64,000 nt of DNA from Nitrospinaceae bacterium (GCA_029261395.1 JAJDBJ010000036.1:55730-119729), one strand, 5' to 3'. Positions 50,156-59,066 are shown, counted from the first letter of the stretch. Translations and numbers: made by a program. Notes: generated from the sequence alone by a model not told the origin.

Positions 50156-51603
50156 TTAACTTTCCAGACGGTTCCTCCGGCGTTGTCTTCCAGTACCACG
50201 CCGAGGTCCAGCAACGCGTCGCGGCACTCGTCCGCTTTGGCCCAATCTTTGGTTTCGCGGGCCGTTTTGCGTTGAGCGATCAACGCTTCAATTTGAGCGA
50301 CATCCAGTCCCAGCACTTCTTTTTTAGTTTCCAGCACACGGGCCTTGTAATCCTTTGGCTCGTGGTACAAAAAGCCCAGCAATTGGCATGCGTACTTTAA
50401 TGTTGCGGCGGCGGTATCGAAATCGCTCCAGTTGCCTTTTTTCTTTTGTAGCTTGGTCATCGCCCTGTTCAAATGGCGCAGTTCCTCGTTCATGTGCGCC
50501 ACCACGACGGCGGTGTTGAAATCGTCGTTCAAGGCTTCTTCGATTTTCTGAATGAGCGGTTGCGAGCGAATGCCTTCGTTTTCATCCGAGTCCGCTTCCA
50601 CCGTCAGCTCACCGCGTATTTCCTGTGCGAGAGAGAAAAATTCGTAGAACCGGTCCAGTGATTTCTCCGCCTCATTGAGGTACTCATCGGCAAAATCGAT
50701 GGGTCCGCGGTAATGGTGGCTCAACAGGAACAGGCGCAGAGCTTCCGGGTGATACCGTTTCAGGATTTCGCGGATGGTGAAAAAGTTGCCGAGCGACTTC
50801 GACATTTTTTCTTCATTGATATTGACGAATCCATTATGAAGCCAGTATTTGACCGGGGGTGTGCCGGAGCAACCCTGGGACTGTGCGATTTCGTTTTCGT
50901 GGTGCGGGAAAACCAGGTCCTTGCCGCCGCCGTGAATGTCGAACCGTTCTCCCAGAAAATGCCGTCCCATGGCCGAGCATTCGATGTGCCAGCCGGGTCG
51001 ACCGGGTCCCCAGGGACTGTCCCACGAGGGCTCGCCGGGCTTGCTTTTTTTCCAGAGCGCGAAGTCCAGCGGATCGCGTTTGTGTTCGCCGGGTTCAACG
51101 CGCGCGCCCGCCATCAGGTCATCAATATTCCGGCCGGACAGTTTGCCGTATTCCGGAAAGCTTTTGATGGAGAAGTAAACGTCGCCTTCCGCTTCGTAGG
51201 CCTTGCCCTGATCGACGAGAGACGTCACCATGGCGAGCATGCCGTCGATGTGGTCCGTGGCTTTCGGTTCGGTATTGGGGATGGCGATGTTCAACTGCCC
51301 CATGTCCTCGTGAAATGCCGCAATGTATTTTTTCGTCACCTCCTGCCAGTCGATGTTTTCCTCGTTGGCGCGTTTGATGATTTTATCGTCAATGTCGGTG
51401 AAGTTGCGGACGTAGTTGACCTCGTAGCCGATGTGCTGGAGGTAGCGGTACACGGTGTCGAACACGATACCGGCGCGGGCGTGGCCGACGTGGCAGTAAT
51501 CGTAAACGGTGACGCCGCATACGTACATGCCGACTTTGCCCGGTGTGAGCGGGGTGAATTCTTCTTTTTGACCGGTCAGGGTGTTGTACAGGCGCAGGCT
51601 CAT
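50152..51603 (-). CDS. cysS: Cysteinyl-tRNA synthetase
   Basis: A 483-residue class I synthetase. The HIGH-type motif is YDYCHVGHARAG and KMSKS is EEKMSKSLGN. Zinc ligands include the Cys in MYVCGVTVYDYC, and GWHIECSAMG carries another. The C-terminal DALR and tail domains are complete (VLEDNAGGTVWKVK). An in-frame GTG two codons upstream is less likely than the ATG. DUF2851 is translationally coupled behind it. Confidence 0.96.
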   Translation of the reverse strand: MSLRLYNTLTGQKEEFTPLTPGKVGMYVCGVTVYDYCHVGHARAGIVFDTVYRYLQHIGYEVNYVRNFTDIDDKIIKRANEENIDWQEVTKKYIAAFHEDMGQLNIAIPNTEPKATDHIDGMLAMVTSLVDQGKAYEAEGDVYFSIKSFPEYGKLSGRNIDDLMAGARVEPGEHKRDPLDFALWKKSKPGEPSWDSPWGPGRPGWHIECSAMGRHFLGERFDIHGGGKDLVFPHHENEIAQSQGCSGTPPVKYWLHNGFVNINEEKMSKSLGNFFTIREILKRYHPEALRLFLLSHHYRGPIDFADEYLNEAEKSLDRFYEFFSLAQEIRGELTVEADSDENEGIRSQPLIQKIEEALNDDFNTAVVVAHMNEELRHLNRAMTKLQKKKGNWSDFDTAAATLKYACQLLGFLYHEPKDYKARVLETKKEVLGLDVAQIEALIAQRKTARETKDWAKADECRDALLDLGVVLEDNAGGTVWKVK

Positions 51604-51757
51604 GGACACAAAATACCACTGTAGAAGGGTGAAATCAAACAGCCTCCCCTGCCGGGGAGGGGGAATTTGCTGGCCGTTGACGGCTGGCGATGGTCACTGA
51701 GCGCAATTCAAGGTTTTAAATTTACCTGTAGCAAAGGTCTCTTTGCCGGAAGAACAG

Positions 51758-53752
51758 CTAAGGCTTGGGATTCAGCCGATGTTCCAACTCTTTGACATTG
51801 TTCCGTAATTGGGCGACAACCCGCTCGGCCTTGAATTTCAGTGATTCGGCCGTTATTTTTTCCTTGTCCCCAATGCCTGAGATCTGCTTGCGGATTTCAT
51901 CCATAGCCTGTTCCAGTTTCAGACTGCGTTTTTCGCTGAAACTTTTGGCAATGGCCCCTTTCAGACCTTGACCATGGTAATGCTGGGTGATGGCGATAAG
52001 CATTCGCTTGCGGGGTTTGTATTTTTTGCCAGCTTCCCAGTCTTTGATGGCCAGGGATATTTCTTTTTCGATATCATCGACCACCAGATTGTAGTCGGTG
52101 GCATCGACCAGATCATGCACTTCTCCCGGCTTGGAAGCGGAAGCGATTTTAAAGTCGATGCTTTTGTCTCTGCCTGTCAGCTTGATGCTTTTGACATTGT
52201 CCGCCACATCTTCCGGGTACAGTTGTGGATGCCAGAACTCGAGAATATATTCCTGACTTTTAACACGGTCAAACTCATATTCACCGTTGGCGTTGGGCTG
52301 GGTGTAATACCCGTTGGGAACCACGAACACCGTACCTATCATATCCTTATGCAGGTTGCATCGCAGAATGACCGGTCCCGGGGTTTCCAGTTTGATTTCC
52401 CGAGCAGCACCGGCAGCCATGGCACCCAGATTGAACTGGTTGCCAGAAGATTTGGAGAAAATGTTGTGGACTTCCCGGTCGTCATTGATGAAGGTGACTG
52501 TGGACCCGACCATCACTACGGAATGGGATGGATCGAATTGCAATTCTCTTTGAAAAACCTGGATGGGCTTCGCCGATTGCTTGGGAACCTTGAGTTTGCT
52601 TTTTGTTTCGAGAATCACCACCCCACGACCGTCTGCCGGCAGACTGTTGATGGTGATCTTGCCTTTAAGTTTGGTAATAGGTTTGACGATGTTGGAGTCA
52701 GAACCTTCTTTTTTCATCTCATGATCGGAGCCCTCGGCCTTCTTGGCGGTTTCTTTCGTATCTTCGAAAGATTTTTTGCCGTCGCCTTTTTTGGGAGAGG
52801 GTTTGAGATCGGCTTTCTCCGGACCGACGCCTTTTTTCTTTAGTCCCATCGCGGTGAGAAACTGCACCACAAACGGTTTTTCGTATTGTTTGTCAAGCTC
52901 GATGGCCCGCGTGAAATGGGGTGCCGCCCCTTCAAAGTTCTTTTGCAGACTGCGCGCGATGCCGAGATTGAAATGCCCCTGCGCGAAATCCTCCTTGATC
53001 TCCACCGCTTTCAAATAGTTAACTTCTTCGTTGGGATAATCTTTTTTCAGGCCGTAACTTTTCCCTAAATAGTTGTAAGCCAGGTGATTCTTCGGGTTGA
53101 GTTTGATCGTCTTTTTGAACAGGTCGATGGCACCGTCCGCGTTCTTTTCGAACAGGCGGGACATGCCCCAGTTGAACACGATTTCTTCATCTTCCGGGGC
53201 CAGTTCGTAAGCCCGACCGAAACGCCGGTTGGCTCCCTTGAATTTTTTCTGCATGCGCAGAGCCGCGCCCCAGATGGAAAATACTTCCGGGGAGTTGGGG
53301 CTGAGATCAGCCGCTTTTTCAAATTCCACTTCGGCCAGTTCGTATTTTCCGTTTTCCGCCAGGTTCATGGCTTTGGAGATATGCTCCAGCGTTTCCCGGG
53401 GAAGATCGGTCATCGGATTGGACTGTGGAACCATTGGGTCGGAAACCACCTTCGTGAAGTCCAGGGCATCTTTATCCGGATCGTTCATCGCCGCCAGCTG
53501 TTCAAACGGTTCTTCCGGTTGCTTGGCTGGCGAAGCTGGTTTCGGTTGGTTTTTGGGGGCAGTCTCTTCCGGCGTGGCGACGCTGACATCCGTCTTTTTG
53601 TATTGGTTGTAGGGAACCATATCGCTCGAGGGCTGGAACAGGGCGACCAGACCCCAGATCAGCCCACCCATCACCAGGAGGCTGACCAGGATTTTTGCGA
53701 CAGGAATGGATTTGGATACGTGCTCGGTGTGGCGAATCTTATTCTTGCTCAT
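51758..53752 (-). CDS. Membrane-anchored TPR-cupredoxin fusion protein
   Basis: A 664-residue modular protein. Residues 18-40 are one transmembrane anchor, followed by a Pro-rich linker. TPR repeats cover about 120-300 (ELAEVEFEKAADLSPNSPE, GAIDLFKKTIKLNPKN, HFNLGIARSLQ). After a Lys-rich linker, residues ~360-480 look like a cupredoxin: FINDDREVHNIFS (His429) and ILRCNLHKDMIGTVFVV (Cys465, His468, Met471), a type-1 copper ligand set. Residues ~485-540 resemble a carboxypeptidase-regulatory beta domain (GEYEFDRVKSQEYILEFWH). The C-terminus is helical. Probably periplasmic; redox partner or copper sensing are possibilities. Confidence 0.85.
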   Translation of the reverse strand: MSKNKIRHTEHVSKSIPVAKILVSLLVMGGLIWGLVALFQPSSDMVPYNQYKKTDVSVATPEETAPKNQPKPASPAKQPEEPFEQLAAMNDPDKDALDFTKVVSDPMVPQSNPMTDLPRETLEHISKAMNLAENGKYELAEVEFEKAADLSPNSPEVFSIWGAALRMQKKFKGANRRFGRAYELAPEDEEIVFNWGMSRLFEKNADGAIDLFKKTIKLNPKNHLAYNYLGKSYGLKKDYPNEEVNYLKAVEIKEDFAQGHFNLGIARSLQKNFEGAAPHFTRAIELDKQYEKPFVVQFLTAMGLKKKGVGPEKADLKPSPKKGDGKKSFEDTKETAKKAEGSDHEMKKEGSDSNIVKPITKLKGKITINSLPADGRGVVILETKSKLKVPKQSAKPIQVFQRELQFDPSHSVVMVGSTVTFINDDREVHNIFSKSSGNQFNLGAMAAGAAREIKLETPGPVILRCNLHKDMIGTVFVVPNGYYTQPNANGEYEFDRVKSQEYILEFWHPQLYPEDVADNVKSIKLTGRDKSIDFKIASASKPGEVHDLVDATDYNLVVDDIEKEISLAIKDWEAGKKYKPRKRMLIAITQHYHGQGLKGAIAKSFSEKRSLKLEQAMDEIRKQISGIGDKEKITAESLKFKAERVVAQLRNNVKELEHRLNPKP

Positions 53753-53823
53753 GTAAGCCTTGTTGAAACAGAACCTTGTAAAACAATAACTTGGCTCTGA
53801 ACCCGTTGAATGGGTTTGGGTTC

Positions 53824-54087
53824 TTAATCGTGGTATTCAGACACGTGTTTGGGTATTGGAAGATTTAAAATCCCTTTGTTGGGCAATTCGTCGGCCGTAA
53901 CTGGTCCCGCTTTTACGGTGCTGGAGCCCGTCCTCGGTGGTATTTTGGAAGCAAAAGAGGACATTTGAGGGCGCACATTGGAAGAACTGCAATCGGAACA
54001 TACGGTTTCTGCTTTATTGACCGAGGCCGATTGCAGAAGCGTAAAACCTTTTTGGCAATCTTCACAAAAATATTCGTACAAAGGCAC
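53824..54087 (-). CDS. FmdB-family zinc-ribbon protein
   Basis: An 87-residue regulatory-type protein. The GTG start gives MPLYEYFCEDCQKGFTLLQ, the usual FmdB N-terminus; earlier in-frame codons do not fit. Zinc ligands are CEDC and CSDC. The remainder is Ser/Thr/Pro-rich and low complexity. FmdB proteins are common single-domain proteins without a proven general function. It lies upstream of the TPR-cupredoxin gene on the same strand. Confidence 0.85.
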   Translation of the reverse strand: MPLYEYFCEDCQKGFTLLQSASVNKAETVCSDCSSSNVRPQMSSFASKIPPRTGSSTVKAGPVTADELPNKGILNLPIPKHVSEYHD

Positions 54088-54118
54088 TTGAATACCCGAA
54101 AAATCCACAAATCTAGGC

Positions 54119-54147
54119 TTGCAAAGTTAAGAGTATTAGGATTTAAT
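54119..54147 (+). promoter_or_regulatory. Promoter of the dcd-scpB operon
   Basis: TTGCAA (54119-54124) is followed after 17 bp by TTTAAT (54142-54147), five of six matches to the -10 consensus. The leader to dcd would be about 110 nt. Confidence 0.4.
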
Positions 54148-54263
54148 CATACCTCTGAACGGCCTGTCAATTGGATTTTAAAGCCCTTCCTGATCTTTGG
54201 CCCCGCTCCGGAGCATTCTCGATTCCCGAAGGATGAAAACCGGGTTAAACCTTCGAACATTTC

Positions 54264-55439
54264 ATGAAAAAATTAACCGCCAAATCGCTCGTCAAAAAAT
54301 CGCTTCAAAGCCACCTCAAGGGAAAGTCTGGCTATCTACCGGACCACTGGATTGAGCTGGCTTGTCATCAGGGCATTATCCAAACCGCCAGTACGCTGTG
54401 GGACTCCCAGATTCAACCGGTCAGCCTGGATCTGCGGCTGGGCGCGAAAGCCTACCGGGTGCAGAGCAGTTTTCTTCCGGAAAACGAAACGGTAGCGGCC
54501 AAATTGAAGGATATCCAGCTTTATGAAGTGGACCTTCGGGACGGCGGCATTCTTGAAAAAGGGGCCATTTACCTGATCCCCCTGCTGGAGGAGCTGGATC
54601 TACCGAACACCGTGTACGGCGTCACCAACCCGAAAAGCTCCACCGGGCGGCTGGATATGTTCACGCGGGTGATTATCGACCACGGTCACCGGTTCGATGA
54701 GATCACCCCCGGCTACCAGGGGAAACTTTATCTGGAAGTGATTTCCCGGTCGTTCCCGGTCCGGGTGAAAGAGGGCATCACCCTCAATCAACTGCGCCTG
54801 TTTCAAGGCGATCCGGGAATTCCCGATACCAAGCTGAAAAGCCTGATCCGGAAGAAGCCGATCCTCTACGATATGAAAGGCCCCCCCGTCAAGCCGGAGA
54901 ATGTGAAGGTCGACGGCGGGCTATTCATCAGTGTGGATCTGGCCGGGCATGGGAAAAACCCCCTTGTTGCGTACAAGGCCAAGACCAACAGCAGTGTGAT
55001 TGATCTCTCGAAAACAAATCATTACAAGCCCGAGGATTTCTGGGAGCCGGTTCACCTGACCGGTTCAAAGAACCGGCTGATATTGGAGCCGGAAAGTTTT
55101 TACATCATGATGTCGAAGGAAAAGATTTGTATTTGGCCGGATTTGGTGGGGGAGATGATCGCTTACGAGCCGAACAGCGGCGAGTTGCGGACCCATTACG
55201 CTGGGTTTTTCGATCCCGGATTCGGCTGGCAGGGCACCTCTGCGATCAAAGGGCAGGGCACCCGCGCCGTCATGGAAGTCCGCCCACACGATGTGCCGTT
55301 CATGATTGAAGACGGGCAAACCTTTTGCCGCCTGAAGTTTGAGCGCATCATCGACAAGCCTACGCGGGTCTACGGGAAAAAAATCGCTTCCCACTACCAC
55401 TCCCAGGGCCTCACCCTCAGCAAGTATTTCAAAAACTGA
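54264..55439 (+). CDS. dcd: Long-form (tandem-domain) dCTP deaminase
   Basis: A 391-residue protein about twice the length of E. coli Dcd (193 residues). It shows two related trimeric-dUTPase-fold halves: the first with SLDLRLGAKAYRV, NPKSSTGRLDMFTR and GYQGKLYLEV (catalytic Glu position), the second with DPGFGWQGTSAI and TRAVMEVRPHDVPFMIEDGQ. Such tandem forms are known in alphaproteobacteria and some other phyla. It makes dUTP for dTMP synthesis. ScpB follows 70 bases downstream, without scpA. Confidence 0.85.
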   Translation: MKKLTAKSLVKKSLQSHLKGKSGYLPDHWIELACHQGIIQTASTLWDSQIQPVSLDLRLGAKAYRVQSSFLPENETVAAKLKDIQLYEVDLRDGGILEKGAIYLIPLLEELDLPNTVYGVTNPKSSTGRLDMFTRVIIDHGHRFDEITPGYQGKLYLEVISRSFPVRVKEGITLNQLRLFQGDPGIPDTKLKSLIRKKPILYDMKGPPVKPENVKVDGGLFISVDLAGHGKNPLVAYKAKTNSSVIDLSKTNHYKPEDFWEPVHLTGSKNRLILEPESFYIMMSKEKICIWPDLVGEMIAYEPNSGELRTHYAGFFDPGFGWQGTSAIKGQGTRAVMEVRPHDVPFMIEDGQTFCRLKFERIIDKPTRVYGKKIASHYHSQGLTLSKYFKN

Positions 55440-55456
55440 GGAGTCCAATTTAAATT

Positions 55457-55485
55457 TTGCGGTGGCTTTCCAGACAGGATAGAAT
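55457..55485 (+). promoter_or_regulatory. Promoter of scpB
   Basis: TTGCGG (55457-55462) is followed after 17 bp by TAGAAT (55480-55485). The -10 is five of six; the -35 is weak. It lies 24 bases ahead of the scpB start. Confidence 0.35.
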
Positions 55486-55508
55486 GACCGAAACAACGAG
55501 GATTCACC

Positions 55509-56177
55509 GTGGACCGTGACGAGTTAAAACCCATCATCGAAAATCTCCTGCTGGCTTCCGATCAACCGGTAAGCGCGGATCTGCTGTTCCAGACGTTTCT
55601 GGGGCAGTCGAGCAAAGAGGACCTGCAGGCGGTGTTGAAAGATCTGCAGGAAGATTATCAATCCAGAAACCTGCACATCGTTGAAGTGGCCGAAGGGTTT
55701 CAATTGTGCACACGGTCCGAATATTCGGACTGGATTCGCAAACTTTTGAAGCTGGATAAAAGTTTCAAGTTGTCACGGGCCGGGTTGGACGCCCTTGCGA
55801 TCATCGCCTACAAACAACCATTGACGCGGGCGGAGGTCGATGAAATCCGAGGGGTGGATTCCAGCGGCGTGGTCAAAACCCTTCTGGAGAAAAAAATCAT
55901 TTGTCCTGCGGGACGCAAAAACGTTCCCGGCAAACCCATGATGTTTCGCACCACTCAGAAATTTCTCGAATACTTCGGCCTGCGCGACCTGAGTGAAATG
56001 CCGACCTTGGAAGACTTCAACGAAGAACTTGAAGGGCAAGTCGAGCCCGAACAGGTTGAATTGGCATTTAGTAATGAAGCGGATGAGGTGCCTTCCGCAG
56101 AGACGGATCTTGCTGAGGAAACCGTCCATGAAGAAACAACTACCGGAGTCCGCGACCCTGAAACGGGCAAAGCTTGA
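55509..56177 (+). CDS. scpB: Segregation and condensation protein B
   Basis: A 222-residue ScpB, the kleisin-binding winged-helix partner of SMC-ScpA in chromosome segregation. The start is GTG (MDRDELKPIIENLLLAS). The two WH domains show VVEVAEGFQLCTRSEYS-like IVEVAEGFQLCTRSEYSDWI and LSRAGLDALAIIAYKQPLTRAEVDEIRGVDSSGV in outline. The ~45-residue C-terminal tail is acidic and low complexity. scpA is not upstream, where a long Dcd gene takes its place. rluB follows. Confidence 0.94.
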   Translation: MDRDELKPIIENLLLASDQPVSADLLFQTFLGQSSKEDLQAVLKDLQEDYQSRNLHIVEVAEGFQLCTRSEYSDWIRKLLKLDKSFKLSRAGLDALAIIAYKQPLTRAEVDEIRGVDSSGVVKTLLEKKIICPAGRKNVPGKPMMFRTTQKFLEYFGLRDLSEMPTLEDFNEELEGQVEPEQVELAFSNEADEVPSAETDLAEETVHEETTTGVRDPETGKA

Positions 56178-56202
56178 TATTCAACCCTCCACGCCTGATT
56201 CT

Positions 56203-56937
56203 ATGACCCTGCGTTTACAAAAAATTATCGCCAATGCTGGCCTCGCCTCCCGACGGGAGGCCGAGCGTTTGATTGACGAAGGCCTGGTAACGGTCAATGG
56301 CAAGGTTGTGCGTCAACAGGGCGTTCAGGCGGACCCGGGTACGGACCGGATCAAAGTGAATGGCAAGTTGATCCCCCCACCGGAAAAGAAGGTGTTCATT
56401 CTGTTCAACAAGCCCCGAGGGTGTTTGACCACGGTGAAAGACGATAAGGCCCGGCCGACGGTGATGGATTTTTTTAAGGATTTGCCGGCGCGGGTGTATC
56501 CGGTGGGTCGTCTCGATTACAATACCGAAGGACTGCTGTTGTTTACGAACGACGGCGACCTGTCCAAAAAACTGCTGACTCCCAAATCGAAAGTCCCACG
56601 CACCTATATGGTCAAGGTTCGCGGTGTGCCGGAAGAAAAAGCGTTGAATCGGCTTCGCAAAGGAGTGCGCCTGGATAATCGTCCCACCGGCCCCATGAAA
56701 GTGCATATCAAAAGGACGACGGGTAAGAATAGTGTGCTCTCCATAATATTGTCGGAGGGTAAAAACCGCCACCTCAAACGGGTCTGTGAAAAGGTGGGGC
56801 ACCCGGTCATCAAAATCAACCGCATTGAATTCGCCAAGCTCAACCTGAAAGAGGTTCCGTTGGGCGCTTACCGTTTTTTAACAGCGAAGGAAATTCGTTC
56901 GTTGCATGCCATGGTCCGCGAGGTCGATAAAAAATGA
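56203..56937 (+). CDS. rluB: RluB/RsuA-family rRNA pseudouridine synthase
   Basis: A 244-residue pseudouridine synthase of the RsuA/RluB group. The S4 domain begins right after the chosen ATG (MTLRLQKIIANAGLASRREAER), and the catalytic Asp lies in YPVGRLDYNTEGLLLFTND. ILSEGKNRHLKRVCEKVGHPV is the family C-terminal motif. A start at 56128 with GAGGA nine bases upstream is also possible; it would add 25 residues and overlap scpB by 50 bases. scpB-rluB is a common pair. Confidence 0.94.
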   Translation: MTLRLQKIIANAGLASRREAERLIDEGLVTVNGKVVRQQGVQADPGTDRIKVNGKLIPPPEKKVFILFNKPRGCLTTVKDDKARPTVMDFFKDLPARVYPVGRLDYNTEGLLLFTNDGDLSKKLLTPKSKVPRTYMVKVRGVPEEKALNRLRKGVRLDNRPTGPMKVHIKRTTGKNSVLSIILSEGKNRHLKRVCEKVGHPVIKINRIEFAKLNLKEVPLGAYRFLTAKEIRSLHAMVREVDKK

Positions 56938-57998
56938 TCCGCAATAACAGTCAAACGTCTTCCCTGAAATTTGCGCCAGGTTTTCTTGCGGTAATGTCCG
57001 CGCTGTTCCTTTTTGGATTGCTTGCCAGTAGTGTCTCGGCCAAAGGTGAGCCGCAATTGATTTATGAAGCTGAAGGCAAATCCTCCGTTAAAGATAACGA
57101 TTATTCCCAGGGACGAACCCGGGCAGTGGGCTACGCGTTTAAAACTGCGTTGACCATTGCGTTGCAGGATCTTCTGGGCGGCTCTGCCTATCGCCGCAAC
57201 CGGAAGTCGCTGGAGAGGATATTGGAGTATCCCAAAAAATACATCAAGCAATACCGGTTTTTGGAATTTTATGACAGTGATGTGGAGCAATTCAGCCGGG
57301 TCAAACTGGAGGTCGTGTTTTTCCCCGGTGCCATCAACCGCGCGCTCAGCCAGCTTGGGATTCTGGCTTCCCTGGTCAAACCCAATACCGCTATCGTTCT
57401 GGTCAACGAGAGAAGTCTGTCCGCGGAAACTCCACCGGATTTCTGGGACTATGTTCCCATTTCCGAGGTGGCCATACTGCAAAAATTTCTGGCGGCTGGG
57501 GTGAAGGTCATCACGCGCGAAAAGATCAGCGACATGGTCGACGAGAATACGGTGTTTGAGGCAATGCAGGGAGACCTTGACGCGGCCGTGGACATCGGCT
57601 TGAAAGCGAAAGTGGATATTGTTATTGTAGGTACAGCGGTTACCACGCGGCGGGGCGATAAAAATGCGGAAGGTTTGATCACCGTGCAGTCCAATCTTAC
57701 CTTGCGGGCCGTCTCCACCACCCAGTCCGTCGTGATTGCGGCCAGAAGTGATTTTGCATCCGTTCAGGCCGAGGATGAATTCAAGGGTGAACTGCAGGCC
57801 TTTGAAGTGGTCGGAAAAAAGATGGCAGTTTTTTTCCTGGACGCGATGAAACGTTACTGGGAGCCCAAACCCCAACCGGAGGTCACTGTGGGTATTGATG
57901 ATAAATCCGATCCGAATCCCGATCCCGAAGACTCCGAACTTCTGGAACTCTCTCCATCCTCTTCAGGTTCGACCCCTTCCATAATGGAAGACCTCTGA
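56934..57998 (+). CDS. Exported protein of unknown function
   Basis: A 354-residue protein with a signal peptide (FLAVMSALFLFGLLASSVSA). The mature part has an early SSVKDNDYSQGRTRAVGYAFKTAL segment, a mid alpha/beta region (NTAIVLVNERSL, VDIVIVGTAVTTRRGD) that could bind a ligand, and a Ser/Pro/Asp-rich tail. The opening region resembles the first domain of FlgT-like or LPP20-like outer-membrane proteins, but I would not name it. It overlaps the rluB stop by four bases (ATGA) and is followed two bases later by a permease, so all are co-translated. Confidence 0.75.
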   Translation: MIRNNSQTSSLKFAPGFLAVMSALFLFGLLASSVSAKGEPQLIYEAEGKSSVKDNDYSQGRTRAVGYAFKTALTIALQDLLGGSAYRRNRKSLERILEYPKKYIKQYRFLEFYDSDVEQFSRVKLEVVFFPGAINRALSQLGILASLVKPNTAIVLVNERSLSAETPPDFWDYVPISEVAILQKFLAAGVKVITREKISDMVDENTVFEAMQGDLDAAVDIGLKAKVDIVIVGTAVTTRRGDKNAEGLITVQSNLTLRAVSTTQSVVIAARSDFASVQAEDEFKGELQAFEVVGKKMAVFFLDAMKRYWEPKPQPEVTVGIDDKSDPNPDPEDSELLELSPSSSGSTPSIMEDL

Positions 57999-58000
57999 CC

Positions 58001-59065
58001 ATGGACCCCAAAAACAAAAAACTACTCACCACTTTCCTGATTGCTTTGGGAGTGGCGCTGGTCTTTCTGTATCTGGCGCGCCGGGTGATGACGCCTTTTT
58101 TCATCGCCTTCGCTTTGGCTTATCTGATGGACCCCCTGGTGGACCGGATGGAAAAGTGGAAGCTGTCGCGCACGCCGGCGGTGATCATTCTGCTGGTCCT
58201 GTTTTTTCTGGTGACGTTGGCGGGAACGGCGATTCTGGTTCCGTTACTTCGGATACAGATAGAACACCTTGCAGCCAACATTCCGGAATATCTGCAAACG
58301 CTGCAGGATTGGTGGCGCCCCTTCATTGAGAATATTGCCTGGCTGGAGCCGGGTAAGATCCAGGCCGTCGCCCAGGAAGAGTTGAAAAAGATGGGCGAAC
58401 TTCCGATGAAAATTCTCGGCAATGTGACGGAATTTCTGTGGTCTTCTCTTTCCAGTTTGTTCAACGCCATCCTGGTGGCAGTCAATATATTCATTATTCC
58501 GGTCGCCATGTTTTACCTGTTGCGTGATTTTGATATCATCAACGCCAAAGTGGCAAAAATGGTTCCGCCGCGTATCCGCGAACAGTTCGTCGACATCTTC
58601 AAGGAAATCGACCGCGTCCTGTCGCGCTTCGTGCGGGGCCAGTTGATGGTCGCCACGCTGATGGCCGGATTGTACAGCGCCGGTCTGTTCGCCTGCGGAA
58701 CGCCAATGAGCTTGTTCATCGGAATCCTTGCCGGTTATGCCAACCTGGTGCCTTACCTGGGTTTGGTGTTCGGGTTGGTGCCGGCGGTGTTGTTGACCTT
58801 CCTGCAGTTCCAGGAATGGGCCCCTGTACTCGGCGTGGTCGTTGTATTCGGTGTGGTGCAGATGCTGGAAGGTATGGTCATCACTCCCCGTGTGGTGGGC
58901 GATCAGGTTGGACTGCATCCGGTGGCAATCATGCTGGCGGTGCTGGTGGGTGCGGAACTGTTCGGCTTGCTCGGAGTTTTTCTCGCAGTACCGGTGGCGG
59001 CAGTGATCAACGTGCTCATGCGCCGGGGCATCGGCTGGTACAAAAAATCTCCCGCCTATACCTGA
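58001..59065 (+). CDS. AI-2E family (PerM/YdgG-type) membrane transporter
   Basis: A 354-residue UPF0118/AI-2E family permease. It has an N-terminal pair of helices (FLIALGVALVFLYLARRVMTPFFIAFALAYL in outline), a cytoplasmic segment and five or more C-terminal helices. Family motifs include FIPVAMFYLLRDFD-like IIPVAMFYLLRDFD, FVRGQLMVATLMAGLY, and YLGLVFGLVPAVLL. Members of this family export varied substrates, and autoinducer-2 is rarely the true one. It ends one base before the convergent mqnC stop. Confidence 0.9.
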   Translation: MDPKNKKLLTTFLIALGVALVFLYLARRVMTPFFIAFALAYLMDPLVDRMEKWKLSRTPAVIILLVLFFLVTLAGTAILVPLLRIQIEHLAANIPEYLQTLQDWWRPFIENIAWLEPGKIQAVAQEELKKMGELPMKILGNVTEFLWSSLSSLFNAILVAVNIFIIPVAMFYLLRDFDIINAKVAKMVPPRIREQFVDIFKEIDRVLSRFVRGQLMVATLMAGLYSAGLFACGTPMSLFIGILAGYANLVPYLGLVFGLVPAVLLTFLQFQEWAPVLGVVVVFGVVQMLEGMVITPRVVGDQVGLHPVAIMLAVLVGAELFGLLGVFLAVPVAAVINVLMRRGIGWYKKSPAYT

Positions 59066-59066
59066 T

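Noticed and set aside
51643..51660. Hairpin after the TPR-cupredoxin gene as its terminator
   Set aside because: The following minus-strand sequence (CTGTTTGATTTC) has no proper T-run; more likely a spacer repeat.
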